DNA of 64,000 nucleotides from Helicobacter winghamensis ATCC BAA-430 (GTDB lineage Bacteria; Campylobacterota; Campylobacteria; Campylobacterales; Helicobacteraceae). The stretch covers positions 1 to 64,000 of the forward strand of contig NZ_CP063533.1 in the NCBI RefSeq assembly GCF_028751035.1, written 5' to 3'. The notes under the pieces are model-generated. The model did no database searches. It worked only from the letters and a program-made list of their open reading frames with translations, and was not told the DNA's origin. Position 1 is the stretch's first letter. Every line of letters begins with the position of its first letter. This document shows positions 30,295-41,840 of the stretch, piece after piece. Position numbers and translations under genes: made by a program.

Positions 30295-32135
30295 TATAAT
30301 CCTTTTTTGTATTTTTCATACCAAACTTCAAGCGCAAATAAGCTCCAAAGCATTTTTGCGCGCTTTTCTTTTGGATAAAGATGAGGTTTAAAACAAAGAG
30401 AATCTATTATATTTTTTTCTAAAAACTCTTGCGCGATTTTAGTGTGTGCGAGTGTGTCAAAAATAAGCGCTTGCAACTCCCCATCAATCCACATAGCTAA
30501 AGGCACTTCAAAGCCACGCTTTGGCGCATTGCAGACTGCTTTATTAAGGTGCTTTTCCGCAAGTTTTCTTAAGAGATATTTGGTAGTTTTTCCTTGCACT
30601 TTTAATCTGTCATCTAAGCGCGGAGCAAACTCTACAAGAGCTTTAGAGAGAAATGGAGAGCGCCCTTCTAGGGAATGAGCCATTGTCGCAATATCCATTT
30701 TAGGAAGCAAATCGCAAAGCAATAAATGTTTTGCGTCTAAAAGTAGCATTTTGGATAATGGGGATAAGTTACTTTTAAAAATGGATTCCACATTTTCTTT
30801 AAAACTAGAAAGGGTGGCAAAATTATAAAATCCTACAAAAATATCCGTTGTTGCACGCAAATAATATTCTGTTAAATCCCTTTTATATGCGTTTGCCATT
30901 TGTAAAAGGCGGTAAAAATAGTTATACAAAGATTGTTTATTGTTAGGGTTTGGGAGCAAGTTTGCAAGCGCACCAAAAGGGAGAATCTTATTAACTAGCA
31001 AATGTCCAACATAGCGACGATAACCGCCAAAGAGTTCATCTGCGCCATCGCCATTTAAAATCACGCTTAAATGCTCTTTTGCTGCCTTTGCCACATAATA
31101 GCTAGGGATTGCGGAGCTATCAAAAAAGGGACGACCATAGTTTTGTAAAATCTTTGGAGCATCATCTTTTAAATTTGTGCTGATTTTTAGCGTTGTATGT
31201 GCAGTATTGTAGCGTTTTGCAGTTGCTTCTGCAAGGTTGGACTCATCAAAGCTAGAGTTTTCAAAACTCACTGTGAAAGTGCGGAGCTTTGGTGTAATTT
31301 GTGAGCTTAATGCGACAATTAGTGAGCTATCAATCCCACCGCTTAAAAATGCGCCAACTTCTAAATCAGAAGATTCTATGCGATTTTTAATGCTTTGCTT
31401 AAGTAAGGCTTCACAGGTTTGCAAGGCTTCTAATTCGTCTGTGATTTTTGGGGCTTTGTAGCAAGCTTCTAAGTCAAAATAGGGCTTAATTTCTAAGGAA
31501 TGCGTGTTTAAATCTAGGATTCCATAGTTTGCATTTGGAAGTGAAAAAGTGTTTTTATAAGGTGTGCCATCATGGTAGAAAAAGCCGCTTTTAAGATAAA
31601 AATTTAATGATTCAAAGTTGATTTCTAAGGGGCTTTCAACTAGAGCTTGGAGCGTGTTAAGTTCGCTCACAAAGGCAAATTGTTTGGAATCTTGATAGAA
31701 AAACAAGGGCTTTTTCCCCATTCTATCGCGCGCAAAATAGACTTTTTGTGCGGTTTTGTCATAAAGAGCAAATGCAAACATTCCATCAAAGGCGTTTAAA
31801 TCTTGCAAAAATGCTTCACCATACTTTGCAAAAAGTGCCAAAATCGTTTCTGTATCACTATGTGTTTTAAAAGGAAAATCAAGGGTTTTTCTAAAATCTA
31901 AGTGATTATAAATTTCTCCATTAAACACTAGACATAGGTTGCCATATTGCATAGGCTGGTGAGCTAAGGGGCTTAAATCTTGGATGCTTAAGCGCGCGTG
32001 AAAAAATTGCAACAAGCCCCATTTTGTGGAATCATAAAATGCTCCTTTGGAGTCTGGTCCTCTATGGCGCATTAATGGGTAAATGCGTTCATTGGGAAGT
32101 TTTTGTCCATTTATTGAACCAGCGATTCCGCACAT
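30294..32135 (-). CDS. asnB: Asparagine synthetase B (glutamine-hydrolysing)
   Basis: Makes asparagine from aspartate, ATP and glutamine. The N-terminal glutaminase starts MCGIAG with nucleophile Cys2, followed by RHRGPDSKG and LVFNGEIYNH. The synthetase domain has VGAFLSGGIDSSLI (ATP loop) and NGDGADELFGGYRRY. The 613 aa are full length. The start overlaps the 3' end of pglB by 25 bases, tying its expression to the N-glycosylation enzyme, whose acceptor residue is asparagine; the functional link is speculation. Confidence 0.94.
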   Translation of the reverse strand: MCGIAGSINGQKLPNERIYPLMRHRGPDSKGAFYDSTKWGLLQFFHARLSIQDLSPLAHQPMQYGNLCLVFNGEIYNHLDFRKTLDFPFKTHSDTETILALFAKYGEAFLQDLNAFDGMFAFALYDKTAQKVYFARDRMGKKPLFFYQDSKQFAFVSELNTLQALVESPLEINFESLNFYLKSGFFYHDGTPYKNTFSLPNANYGILDLNTHSLEIKPYFDLEACYKAPKITDELEALQTCEALLKQSIKNRIESSDLEVGAFLSGGIDSSLIVALSSQITPKLRTFTVSFENSSFDESNLAEATAKRYNTAHTTLKISTNLKDDAPKILQNYGRPFFDSSAIPSYYVAKAAKEHLSVILNGDGADELFGGYRRYVGHLLVNKILPFGALANLLPNPNNKQSLYNYFYRLLQMANAYKRDLTEYYLRATTDIFVGFYNFATLSSFKENVESIFKSNLSPLSKMLLLDAKHLLLCDLLPKMDIATMAHSLEGRSPFLSKALVEFAPRLDDRLKVQGKTTKYLLRKLAEKHLNKAVCNAPKRGFEVPLAMWIDGELQALIFDTLAHTKIAQEFLEKNIIDSLCFKPHLYPKEKRAKMLWSLFALEVWYEKYKKGL

Positions 32136-34186
32136 TTAGAGTCCTTTAAGTGATAGATGCGCACGCTATCTCCGCTAGCGCATACATTTTGGGGAAGTTT
32201 TTGGAAAATCATTAAAGAAATAATATTACTCTTTAGATAATCAACGCTTAATAATAGCGAATTTTGCCCTAAATTAATTTGTGTTAAGAGTGTATTTGTG
32301 CCGTTAATTGTCGTATTAAAATTTAACTTTGTGTTATCAAAAAAGACAAAAACACTAGTATTTTTTAAAGATTTGCCATTTTCTGGATTTAAATTTGCAA
32401 AAAGATTAATGTTTGCAAGAAGTGGTAAAACGCGCATGGGTAGCACCCAATACACTTGCGCATTATGCGCTAGAGAGATATTTTTATAACCTTGCGTTAA
32501 GGAATCTAAAAATTCTTTTGAATCTGCATTTTTTAGCATTAAAGAAAAAATACGATTCCACACTTTAGGATCAGTGTTTTGCAGATATTGAGCAAGTAGC
32601 ATTGAAAAATTATAAAATAATTCTTTAGAATCACTTAACAAAATCTTGGCAATGGGGTAATTAACCGCCCCAGAGTGCCGTCCTCCGTCTAAAAAAACCT
32701 GTGCTTTTGTGAAATAACGTAACGCATAACCATAATCCCACCAAGAAAAGATAAAGTCATTTGTGCTAAGTTTGGAATCCAAAACTTTAAAGGCTTGGAT
32801 TTCTTGTGCTGATAAAATAGGTTTTGGGATAGAATAAGTGATTGTTATGAGCGATAAGGGCAGAATAATAGAGCTTGTAAATATGCAAAGTTGTAAATAG
32901 CGGTAGCATTTCGCATAAAAAAAGAGCAAAGATAGCGCAACTCCAAGTGCTATAAGTGGCACTAAAAAGAAGCTAAAACGCACGCCAAGTTTAAGGGAGA
33001 AAAATCCCAAAAAACAAAAAGGAAGCAAAAAAAGGCTAAGATAAAGCAAGGGTTTATTAGGGTTTTGGCGCGAAATTAAAGCTTTAAAAAAGATAAAAAT
33101 AGCATTATAAAGCAAAATCCCAAAGCCTAAAATTCCAAGTGTGAAAATCAAAATTCCACCACTTCGCGCAACTAGCACAGATAGCGTTGTGGGGCTTGTT
33201 TCTAAAATCGCATTAACAACAGAAGCAAACACAAGGTTGCTTGCGTGCTGAGTTGAACCAAAGATATAGGCGTTAATTTGCGCAATTAATGGGTTAAACA
33301 AACCAAAGGTAGTGGCATAAATAATAGCGATTCCAAAGTAGAACCAAATACCTTTTGGGTAGAGTCTAAAGGCAAGAAGCAAAATAATGAGTGTTAGCAG
33401 GCAAAAAGGCGATGGCGTTAAAATCACAAAGAAAACGCTAGCCAGCATTAAATGAGTTTTAGAAATCACGTGCAAACGCAATGCGCAAAGAATCTCCACA
33501 CATAAAAATAGCAAAAATCCTAGCAAAAATAAATTTTGGATTCCATTGTGCCAATTAATTGCAAGAAAGCCAAAAAGCACGAATAAAACAAGGGATAAAA
33601 AGCGTTGAGTTTGTATAAAGCGTAGCAAAAAAAGCAATGCGCACAAAGGAAGCGTTAATAAAAGCATATCTGTATCAAAATACCCCGCGCCAACGCGCTG
33701 ATAAAAGCTTGGCAAAAACAAGGCAATTAGGCTAGCAAGGAAAGCGATAAAGGCTAGGGAGTTTTTAGAAAAATAGCGTTTTTGCGCCAAGAGATTAAGG
33801 TTAAAATAAGTTAGAGCGTAAAGGGTGGGTGCAAGTGTCGCGCTAAAAATCACGCTTGAAAAACCTAGAGAGAAGCTCAAGGAAGTGCATTTTGCAAGGA
33901 TTCCACCTAATAGGGACAAAAAAGGAAGCGTAGAGAGTGCGTGAAAAATTCTCTGAACGCTTGGAGCATTTAAAATCTCTAAAAACTCTCTTGTGCCTTT
34001 TGCGTAATGGTAGGCGTCAAAGGAGGTGAGAATTAGAGTATTGCTTATGAAGTTTTTAGGATTGTCTAAAAGAAGTTTAAAGTCTAAATAATGGAATCCA
34101 AAATGAATACTACAAAGAATAGTGATAAAAAGGAAGTGGATAGAGAATTTGTTTAGAATGTAAAAGTTGGAATAAGATTTTAGCAT
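32111..34186 (-). CDS. pglB: PglB-type oligosaccharyltransferase
   Basis: Membrane enzyme that transfers a lipid-linked oligosaccharide to Asn in D/E-x-N-x-S/T sequons in the periplasm. The 691 aa have about 12 N-terminal membrane helices and a periplasmic C-terminal domain. The STT3 catalytic motif WWDYG is near residues 482-486, followed by FLDGGRHSGAVNYPIA. An SFDAYHYAKGTREFL segment after the first helix holds the Asp of the metal site. No other pgl genes are adjacent. H. pullorum is known to have two unlinked pglB genes, so this could be one of a pair. Confidence 0.9.
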   Translation of the reverse strand: MLKSYSNFYILNKFSIHFLFITILCSIHFGFHYLDFKLLLDNPKNFISNTLILTSFDAYHYAKGTREFLEILNAPSVQRIFHALSTLPFLSLLGGILAKCTSLSFSLGFSSVIFSATLAPTLYALTYFNLNLLAQKRYFSKNSLAFIAFLASLIALFLPSFYQRVGAGYFDTDMLLLTLPLCALLFLLRFIQTQRFLSLVLFVLFGFLAINWHNGIQNLFLLGFLLFLCVEILCALRLHVISKTHLMLASVFFVILTPSPFCLLTLIILLLAFRLYPKGIWFYFGIAIIYATTFGLFNPLIAQINAYIFGSTQHASNLVFASVVNAILETSPTTLSVLVARSGGILIFTLGILGFGILLYNAIFIFFKALISRQNPNKPLLYLSLFLLPFCFLGFFSLKLGVRFSFFLVPLIALGVALSLLFFYAKCYRYLQLCIFTSSIILPLSLITITYSIPKPILSAQEIQAFKVLDSKLSTNDFIFSWWDYGYALRYFTKAQVFLDGGRHSGAVNYPIAKILLSDSKELFYNFSMLLAQYLQNTDPKVWNRIFSLMLKNADSKEFLDSLTQGYKNISLAHNAQVYWVLPMRVLPLLANINLFANLNPENGKSLKNTSVFVFFDNTKLNFNTTINGTNTLLTQINLGQNSLLLSVDYLKSNIISLMIFQKLPQNVCASGDSVRIYHLKDSKCAESLVQ

Positions 34187-34203
34187 ATTGTGAGAATTGC
34201 GTT

Positions 34204-34223
34204 AAAAATCTCTTTAAAGAGAT
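34204..34223 (-). terminator. Terminator after rpsI
   Basis: On the minus strand the palindrome ATCTCTTTAAAGAGAT is followed by a run of T, between the rpsI stop and the pglB start. A second hairpin, AAGGTTCC-TTTG-GGAGCCTT (34224-34243), sits just before it. Confidence 0.6.
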
Positions 34224-34256
34224 AAGGCTCCCAAAGGAACCTTGCAAAAAAAGCCA

Positions 34257-34646
34257 TTATCTTTTTGAGAATTGAGGGCTTCTTCTTGCCTTGCGCTTTC
34301 CGTATTTTTTACGCTCAACAACTCTAGAATCACGCGTTAATAAGCCTTTTGGCTTAAGGATTGCTCTAAAGTTTTTGTCGTAGAGCGCTAGAGCTTTAGA
34401 GATTCCGTGGCGTAATGCTTCAGCCTGCGCAGAGTAGCCACTACCTTGAGTTTGTGCAACGATATCTACGCTTTTTTCTTGTTTTGTTAGCAATAAAGGC
34501 TGCATAACTTTCATTTTGATAGCTTCGTGCCCGCCAAGCCAGTCGTTAAGATTTGTTTCATTAATGCTAAGTTTTCCAGTCCCCGGAGCTAGCCAAACTT
34601 TTGCGATTGCTGTTTTTCTTTTACCTGTTGCATAAATTTTTGCCAT
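34257..34646 (-). CDS. rpsI: 30S ribosomal protein S9
   Basis: Small-subunit protein of 129 aa whose basic tail reaches the P-site tRNA. It begins [18 protein letters not shown] and ends [17 protein letters not shown], both diagnostic. [19 protein letters not shown] is the central conserved helix. It lies 10 bases after rplM in the usual rplM-rpsI operon. Confidence 0.98.
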   Translation of the reverse strand: MAKIYATGKRKTAIAKVWLAPGTGKLSINETNLNDWLGGHEAIKMKVMQPLLLTKQEKSVDIVAQTQGSGYSAQAEALRHGISKALALYDKNFRAILKPKGLLTRDSRVVERKKYGKRKARRSPQFSKR

Positions 34647-34656
34647 TCTTCAATCC

Positions 34657-35076
34657 TTATTTTGAAACTTGTGCGCTATGTGGGTGATTTGCATCACAAT
34701 AAACTTTTAGCTTCTTAAGCATTGCGCGTCCTAATTTTGTCTTAGGAAGCATACCTCTAACTGCTAGCTTGTAAAGTTTTTCTGGGTGTTTTTCTAACAT
34801 TTCTTTTAGTGTTTTAGATTTTGTGCTTCCAAAATAGCCAGAATGTGTAAAATACTCTTTGTCCTCTAGCTTCATACCGCTAAACTTAGCCTTTGGCGCA
34901 TTAATAACAATAACAAAATCTCCACAATCTACATTTGGTGTATAGAGTGGCTTGTGCTTACCTCTAAGCAGTGTCGCGATTTCTGTTATAAGACGACCAA
35001 AAGTTTTTCCCTCTGCATCTAAAACAACCCATTCGCGCTTAATTTCATTGGCTTTTGCCATTTTGGTAATATTCAT
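34657..35076 (-). CDS. rplM: 50S ribosomal protein L13
   Basis: Large-subunit protein of 139 aa. Conserved parts: WVVLDAEGKTFGRLITEIATLLRGKHKP, YTPNVDCGDFVIVINA, YFTHSGYFGSTKSKT, and AVRGMLPKTKLGRAMLKKLKVY. The chosen ATG has AGGAAAGG upstream; an internal ATG five codons later is less likely because close Helicobacter homologues have the same short extension. It leads the rplM-rpsI operon. Confidence 0.97.
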   Translation of the reverse strand: MNITKMAKANEIKREWVVLDAEGKTFGRLITEIATLLRGKHKPLYTPNVDCGDFVIVINAPKAKFSGMKLEDKEYFTHSGYFGSTKSKTLKEMLEKHPEKLYKLAVRGMLPKTKLGRAMLKKLKVYCDANHPHSAQVSK

Positions 35077-35197
35077 TGCGTTGCCTTTCCTAAAAATATT
35101 TTACTTAAAAAGTCCAAAAATCTCTTTTGGAATAAAGGCGGAATTATAACTTAAATACATAAAATATAGCTTAATTTAAGTTTTAATTAATTAGATG

Positions 35198-35763
35198 TTA
35201 TTGCGTTATTTGATTATTTTCATCTGTGGAATCCTTTTTAAAAGGGGGTCCTTTTTGTAAAAGTGTGGTGAGTGTGGCAGCTTTTTGTGGGTCCATTTTT
35301 GAGAGAATCTTGCTTGTGATTTTTGTATCTAGCGCAAAAAGGATTGTGGCGGCTTCATCATCTGGCAGGCTCTGTAAAATCGCTGCGGATTTAGAATCCT
35401 TCATTGTGGTATAAGTTTCGCTAATTTTGCTCTGTGTGATGCCTTTTATCTCTTTTAAAATTTCTTCGTTGCGTTTTAGTAATCTTTCAATTTTTTCTTG
35501 GCGTTCTTGGATCTCTTTTTGAGTGTTGGCAATGGCCAATTCACGCTTTTTTAGATCTTGCTCTTTTTGATCAAGCACATTTTGAGTGGCACTTTGCAGG
35601 GCTTGTAAGGCTTGCTGTTGCTCATCAATCTTTTCAAGTTCTCTTAAAATTTCACTTTTGCGCTGTTCGAAGATAATATTGCAATCAATCACTCTATTGC
35701 CTTCATTTGCGCTAAGGTAAATGGGGGCAAATGCGCTTAAGAGAATAGAATAAAGGCGTTTCA

Positions 35764-35764
<1 letters not shown>
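35198..35764 (-). CDS. MotE-like periplasmic coiled-coil motility protein (HP0257 type)
   Basis: Secreted protein of 188 aa. A signal peptide (about 1-19, ending LSA) is followed by a long charged coiled coil (about 30-125) and a MgtE-N-like domain (AAILQSLPDDEAATILFALDTKITSKILSKMDPQKAATL). This architecture is that of MotE-like chaperones for flagellar stator or motor parts. It shares one base with the FliJ-like gene, in the gene order of H. pylori HP0255-HP0257. The role in motility is from family and context. Confidence 0.78.
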
Positions 35765-38331
<2,567 letters not shown>

Positions 38332-38400
38332 AAATTTCCTTCAATATTAATCTAAAAGGGAGCATTGTAGCATATTTTAAATGAAACTTTTAGCTAATTT

Positions 38401-38817
38401 TTAAGGTTCTATCGCTAGAGCTAAAATAAAACTTCTTTTTGTAGAAAATTCTTGTAAAACTTCTTTGCTAGAGTCGTGGTAGATTCCAAAAACATCTACA
38501 AAATAATAGGTGATGGTTTTAGACTCCGTTGTTTGTGTAAGGGTTGGGTTAAATTGTTTAAGGATTGCAATGTAGCGATAATCTTCAATTTGTATGGAAA
38601 ATTCTGTGAAATCTGCAGGAATCAATGTTTTGTCTATGAGCGCAGTCTTTAGGGCTTCTTTCACGCTTGCTAAATGCAAATCAAGCCACAAAATGCGTGG
38701 GTTTAGGCTCTCTAGTGTGTGGATTTTTTGCTCAGATTTTGTAGAAAGAATTAAAACAAATGCGCCTAAAATCACAAATAAAATTAAAGGAAGTAGAATA
38801 ATTCCTTTACGCATCAT
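38401..38817 (-). CDS. Membrane-anchored protein of the pseudopilin set
   Basis: Protein of 138 aa with one N-terminal membrane helix (GIILLPLILFVILGAFVLIL) and a soluble domain. It lacks the Phe-Thr-Leu-Leu-Glu pseudopilin start, but resembles a GspK/PilX-like minor subunit in position. It overlaps the upstream prepilin gene by four bases. I do not recognise a specific family. Context suggests a part of the type II secretion-like DNA uptake pseudopilus. Confidence 0.55.
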   Translation of the reverse strand: MMRKGIILLPLILFVILGAFVLILSTKSEQKIHTLESLNPRILWLDLHLASVKEALKTALIDKTLIPADFTEFSIQIEDYRYIAILKQFNPTLTQTTESKTITYYFVDVFGIYHDSSKEVLQEFSTKRSFILALAIEP

Positions 38818-39596
38818 AGCTCTACAACCACGCTACTAACACAATAAGCATCCTTTTGCAAACAAAGGCGCATATAAATCCCTAAAGCGTGAGATTTGAG
38901 GCTAAAGTGGCTTAGATTTTCCACAAGCGTAATGGAGCTTCCATTTTGTTCTAAAATAATAGAATCGCTAAAATGCAAGTGCGTAGGAGTCTTTAAAAAA
39001 TAAAGTTGGGGAGAGAGTTTTGTAATAGGCTGTAATCTTAGCGCATTTGGAAGTTCTAGAATGATAGAATCTGCATTTAAATGTAAAATTCTGCCTTGAA
39101 AATTTGGGTTATAAAAATCTTGTGGAGCAATAAAGTTTTCTGTAACCAAAAGGGCAGTTTTTGGAAGTTTGAAATTGCAAGTGTTTGGTGTGTTGGAAAG
39201 TTTTAAAAAATCTAGAGTCAATGTGCTGTCTGTAATCTTTAAGCTTTTTGGATTGAAAACGCCGTGAAAACACGGAATTGCAAAATCTTCATGTAATGTA
39301 AAAGATTCCATTTTTTCATAGAAGACAAGAGTTTTTCCAATTAAATTTGTTGGAATTGTGGAGATTTTTGCGTTAGGCAGAATTTGTAAGCTTGTTAGAT
39401 AGGTATTTTCAAGCAAGCGCTTAATTTGTAGAAGTGCATTTTGTGCTTCTAGTTGTTTTTGAAAGTTTTGATGGTTTAAATTATAATTTTTATAGACTCC
39501 TAGAAGTAATTTTGTGCTAAAAATTCCAAAAATTCCTAGTAAAATCATAGCAAGTAAAACTTCTAAAAGGGTAAAAGCATTCCTGTTTTTAAACAT
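38814..39596 (-). CDS. Prepilin-type pseudopilin (GspJ/PulJ-like)
   Basis: Protein of 260 aa with a class III prepilin leader: MFKNRNAFTLLEVLLAMILLGI, cleaved before the Phe by a PilD-type peptidase, with the usual Glu at +5. The large globular part fits a minor pseudopilin. Shares one base with the next prepilin gene. Divergent from the GspL/PilO/secretin cluster at 39.9 kb, so it is likely part of the DNA-uptake pseudopilus. Confidence 0.8.
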   Translation of the reverse strand: MFKNRNAFTLLEVLLAMILLGIFGIFSTKLLLGVYKNYNLNHQNFQKQLEAQNALLQIKRLLENTYLTSLQILPNAKISTIPTNLIGKTLVFYEKMESFTLHEDFAIPCFHGVFNPKSLKITDSTLTLDFLKLSNTPNTCNFKLPKTALLVTENFIAPQDFYNPNFQGRILHLNADSIILELPNALRLQPITKLSPQLYFLKTPTHLHFSDSIILEQNGSSITLVENLSHFSLKSHALGIYMRLCLQKDAYCVSSVVVEL

Positions 39597-39829
39597 TAGT
39601 GTGCCTTTGTGGCATTGACTTCAAAAAGGGGAGTAAGTGTTGGAATGTTGGAATCCAAAATGCAATTTGGAGTTACTTTGTTACAAAAAGTTACAAATTC
39701 ATAAGAAAAATCCTGTGTGTTTTGTGAGTTTTTACTAAAATTTTGTCTAAAATTTCCCAAGATTCCAACAATGATTACACTTAAAATTGCCATAAAAACC
39801 AAAAATTCTAAGAGTGCAAATGCTTTCAT
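39596..39829 (-). CDS. Short prepilin-type pseudopilin
   Basis: Protein of 77 aa starting MKAFALLEFLVFMAILSVIIVGI, a prepilin-like N-terminus with Glu at +5 after the cleavage site. A short periplasmic region follows with two Cys residues (FCNKVTPNC). It is the first gene of the leftward pseudopilin operon, 99 bases from the divergent GspL-like gene. A minor pseudopilin is likely; the size is small for a major one. Confidence 0.7.
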   Translation of the reverse strand: MKAFALLEFLVFMAILSVIIVGILGNFRQNFSKNSQNTQDFSYEFVTFCNKVTPNCILDSNIPTLTPLFEVNATKAH

Positions 39830-39928
39830 GAAAAAATTATATAGACTTGTGCTTAAAAAGTAAAATTTAGTTTAATTTATGCTAAGTTTAATTTCTAGAA
39901 TCAAATAAATTTTCTAAGGAATTATCTT

Positions 39929-40996
39929 TTGAAATGCTTTAAGAGTGATTGTATAGTGTTTTACACGCTGTTTTTAGATGAAAAAGAAATGCAAAGTCAA
40001 GCAAATAGTGAAAATTTGCGTGACTTTTTAGAAGAGAAAATTTGTGTGGTGCTAAATCTACCAAGAGAAAAGGAATATTTTTTACGCTATGCTTTATCTG
40101 AGAGCGGCAATGCTTATCATTGCGTGCTATTGGATAAAGAAATTTTGGCAAGCTATGTAAGTGATGCGACAGAGTATTTAAGTCATCCTTGTTTTTTGTG
40201 TGGAATTCAGAATGGCTATGTTTTAATAAAAGATTGGAATCTAAATTGGGTATTTATAGGATTTAAAGAACAAAATATTGTAGATTTTTACGCGCTAGAT
40301 AGTCTAGGGGAAATGTGCGAAAAGTTAGAGCTTTTGAGTTTAGATGGAATTTGGTTGTGGGAAGTTGGAGAGATTACAACTGACGAAAAAGAGAGTTTAA
40401 AAAAGTTAAAATTTAATCTACACTTTATGGTGCAAGATTTGGAAAATATGGAGTTGCCAGAGACTTGGAATTTCAATCCCATTGAAAAATCTTTGCCATT
40501 TTTAAAAATGCGTGTGGGAATGGCTTTGGGTTCTTTGGCGGCTGGGGTTACATTAGGATTAGTGTTATGGGGTATTTTAGCTTTTGTAGGATTGCTTGAG
40601 CAGAGAAAAAATGCAAATTTGAAAATGCAAATTAATGCACTACAAAATGAGCTTGAAATACTGGGAAAAAGTCGCACTCAAGCACAAAACACACTTATAA
40701 GTCTGCAAGAAAAATTACAAAATTTACAGGTAGTTTATCACGCAAATGTGGAATCATTAAAGAGCTTTAGAGAGACAGATTTTCAAGTGGCGCAATCTAT
40801 CAGCGCGCTAAATCCTTATTTAGAAAAATTCAATGTCAAAATTGCATATTTTGGAGTTGAAAAAGATGGTGTTATGCTGCTTTTGATAGGGAAAAATGCG
40901 CTAAAGATTTTAGAGATAATAGAGGAGGAATCTTTGGGTAAAGTGCATACAATGGGGGAGTATGGCGAATTTGTGTGGAGCGTGATTAAGCAGTGA
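39929..40996 (+). CDS. GspL/PilM-N-like inner-membrane protein of the DNA-uptake system
   Basis: Protein of 355 aa: a cytoplasmic part (about 1-190), one membrane helix (about 195-222, MALGSLAAGVTLGLVLWGILAFVGLL), a coiled coil, and a small C-terminal periplasmic domain. This is the plan of GspL or of a PilM-PilN fusion in type II secretion and type IV pilus platforms. The start is TTG with TAAGGA 8 bases upstream. It overlaps the next gene by four bases and begins the rightward cts operon. Family call is by architecture. Confidence 0.6.
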   Translation: MKCFKSDCIVFYTLFLDEKEMQSQANSENLRDFLEEKICVVLNLPREKEYFLRYALSESGNAYHCVLLDKEILASYVSDATEYLSHPCFLCGIQNGYVLIKDWNLNWVFIGFKEQNIVDFYALDSLGEMCEKLELLSLDGIWLWEVGEITTDEKESLKKLKFNLHFMVQDLENMELPETWNFNPIEKSLPFLKMRVGMALGSLAAGVTLGLVLWGILAFVGLLEQRKNANLKMQINALQNELEILGKSRTQAQNTLISLQEKLQNLQVVYHANVESLKSFRETDFQVAQSISALNPYLEKFNVKIAYFGVEKDGVMLLLIGKNALKILEIIEEESLGKVHTMGEYGEFVWSVIKQ

Positions 40997-41547
40997 GAAG
41001 CTTTGGTTTGCAAATAGAATCCTTTTTACAACTTCGCTCAATGCGCGAAATGGTGTTGCTTTTAGTGCTGCTTTTTGTACTAGGGTTTGCATTTGTCGTG
41101 GTGATATTTTTTGAAAGAACACAAAACGCAATTACAGAAAAAAAGGCGTTAAATATGGAGTTAAACCATGCATTGTATGCCTTGCAAAATGAAATTACAT
41201 CGCAGAAAAATTTAAATGTCCAAGATACGGAAACAATTCATAGAGAAATCACATCAATGGAACAAAAAATAGCGCAGCAAGAGGAGCGAAAAAGGCTTGC
41301 ATTAGAAAAATTTGGTGTGTATTTTTTAAGAGAATTGACAGATGTTAATGCTCTTTATGGTGTAAAAATCGCGCAAGAAAATAGACAGATTAGCCTAGAA
41401 GCAATGGGAAAATATAGTGCCATGCTTGATTTTTTGAAAGCCTTACAAGCTCAACCTAAACTCTCGCTTTTTGCAATGCAACTCTATCCTAATTCAGTTT
41501 CAAGGGATTTAGTGCTGTATTTAGTCTTGCAAATTCAAGGTGGCTAA
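40993..41547 (+). CDS. PilO/GspM-like inner-membrane protein
   Basis: Protein of 184 aa with one membrane helix near residues 18-40 (MVLLLVLLFVLGFAFVVVIFF), a coiled coil, then a small alpha/beta domain (YAVxx-like GVKIAQENRQISLEAMGKYSAMLDFLKALQAQ). Matches the PilO/GspM plan. The start overlaps the GspL-like gene by four bases, and the end overlaps the following small gene by one. Function inferred from architecture and position. Confidence 0.6.
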   Translation: MRSFGLQIESFLQLRSMREMVLLLVLLFVLGFAFVVVIFFERTQNAITEKKALNMELNHALYALQNEITSQKNLNVQDTETIHREITSMEQKIAQQEERKRLALEKFGVYFLRELTDVNALYGVKIAQENRQISLEAMGKYSAMLDFLKALQAQPKLSLFAMQLYPNSVSRDLVLYLVLQIQGG

Positions 41548-41840
41548 TGCGTTTATTTGCGATGGTTTTGCTGACTCAAATGCTTTTTAGCGATCCATTT
41601 TATTATGGGGATATGGAATTTAGAAGAGGTCTAAAACTTTTTGGAATCTTGCATACTAAAGCAAATATTAATGGAGAGTGGGTGGAGATTAATGCAAGTT
41701 TTGCGCACGCAAATGAAAGTTTTAAACTCTTGGCATTGCAAGATTCTTGTGTGATTTTAGAAAATATGGAATCCAAAAAGAAACAAAAGCTTTGTAAGGA
41801 TAAGCCTAAATTTATTAAAGAAAGAGGAAAGGGAAAGTGA
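41547..41840 (+). CDS. Small exported protein of the uptake operon
   Basis: Protein of 97 aa with a hydrophobic N-terminus (MRLFAMVLLTQMLFS), a small beta-rich stretch (GILHTKANINGEWVEINASF) and a lysine-rich tail. By position between PilO-like and secretin genes it could play the part of PilP/GspC, linking inner platform and secretin. No family recognised. It overlaps both neighbours. Confidence 0.55.
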   Translation: MRLFAMVLLTQMLFSDPFYYGDMEFRRGLKLFGILHTKANINGEWVEINASFAHANESFKLLALQDSCVILENMESKKKQKLCKDKPKFIKERGKGK

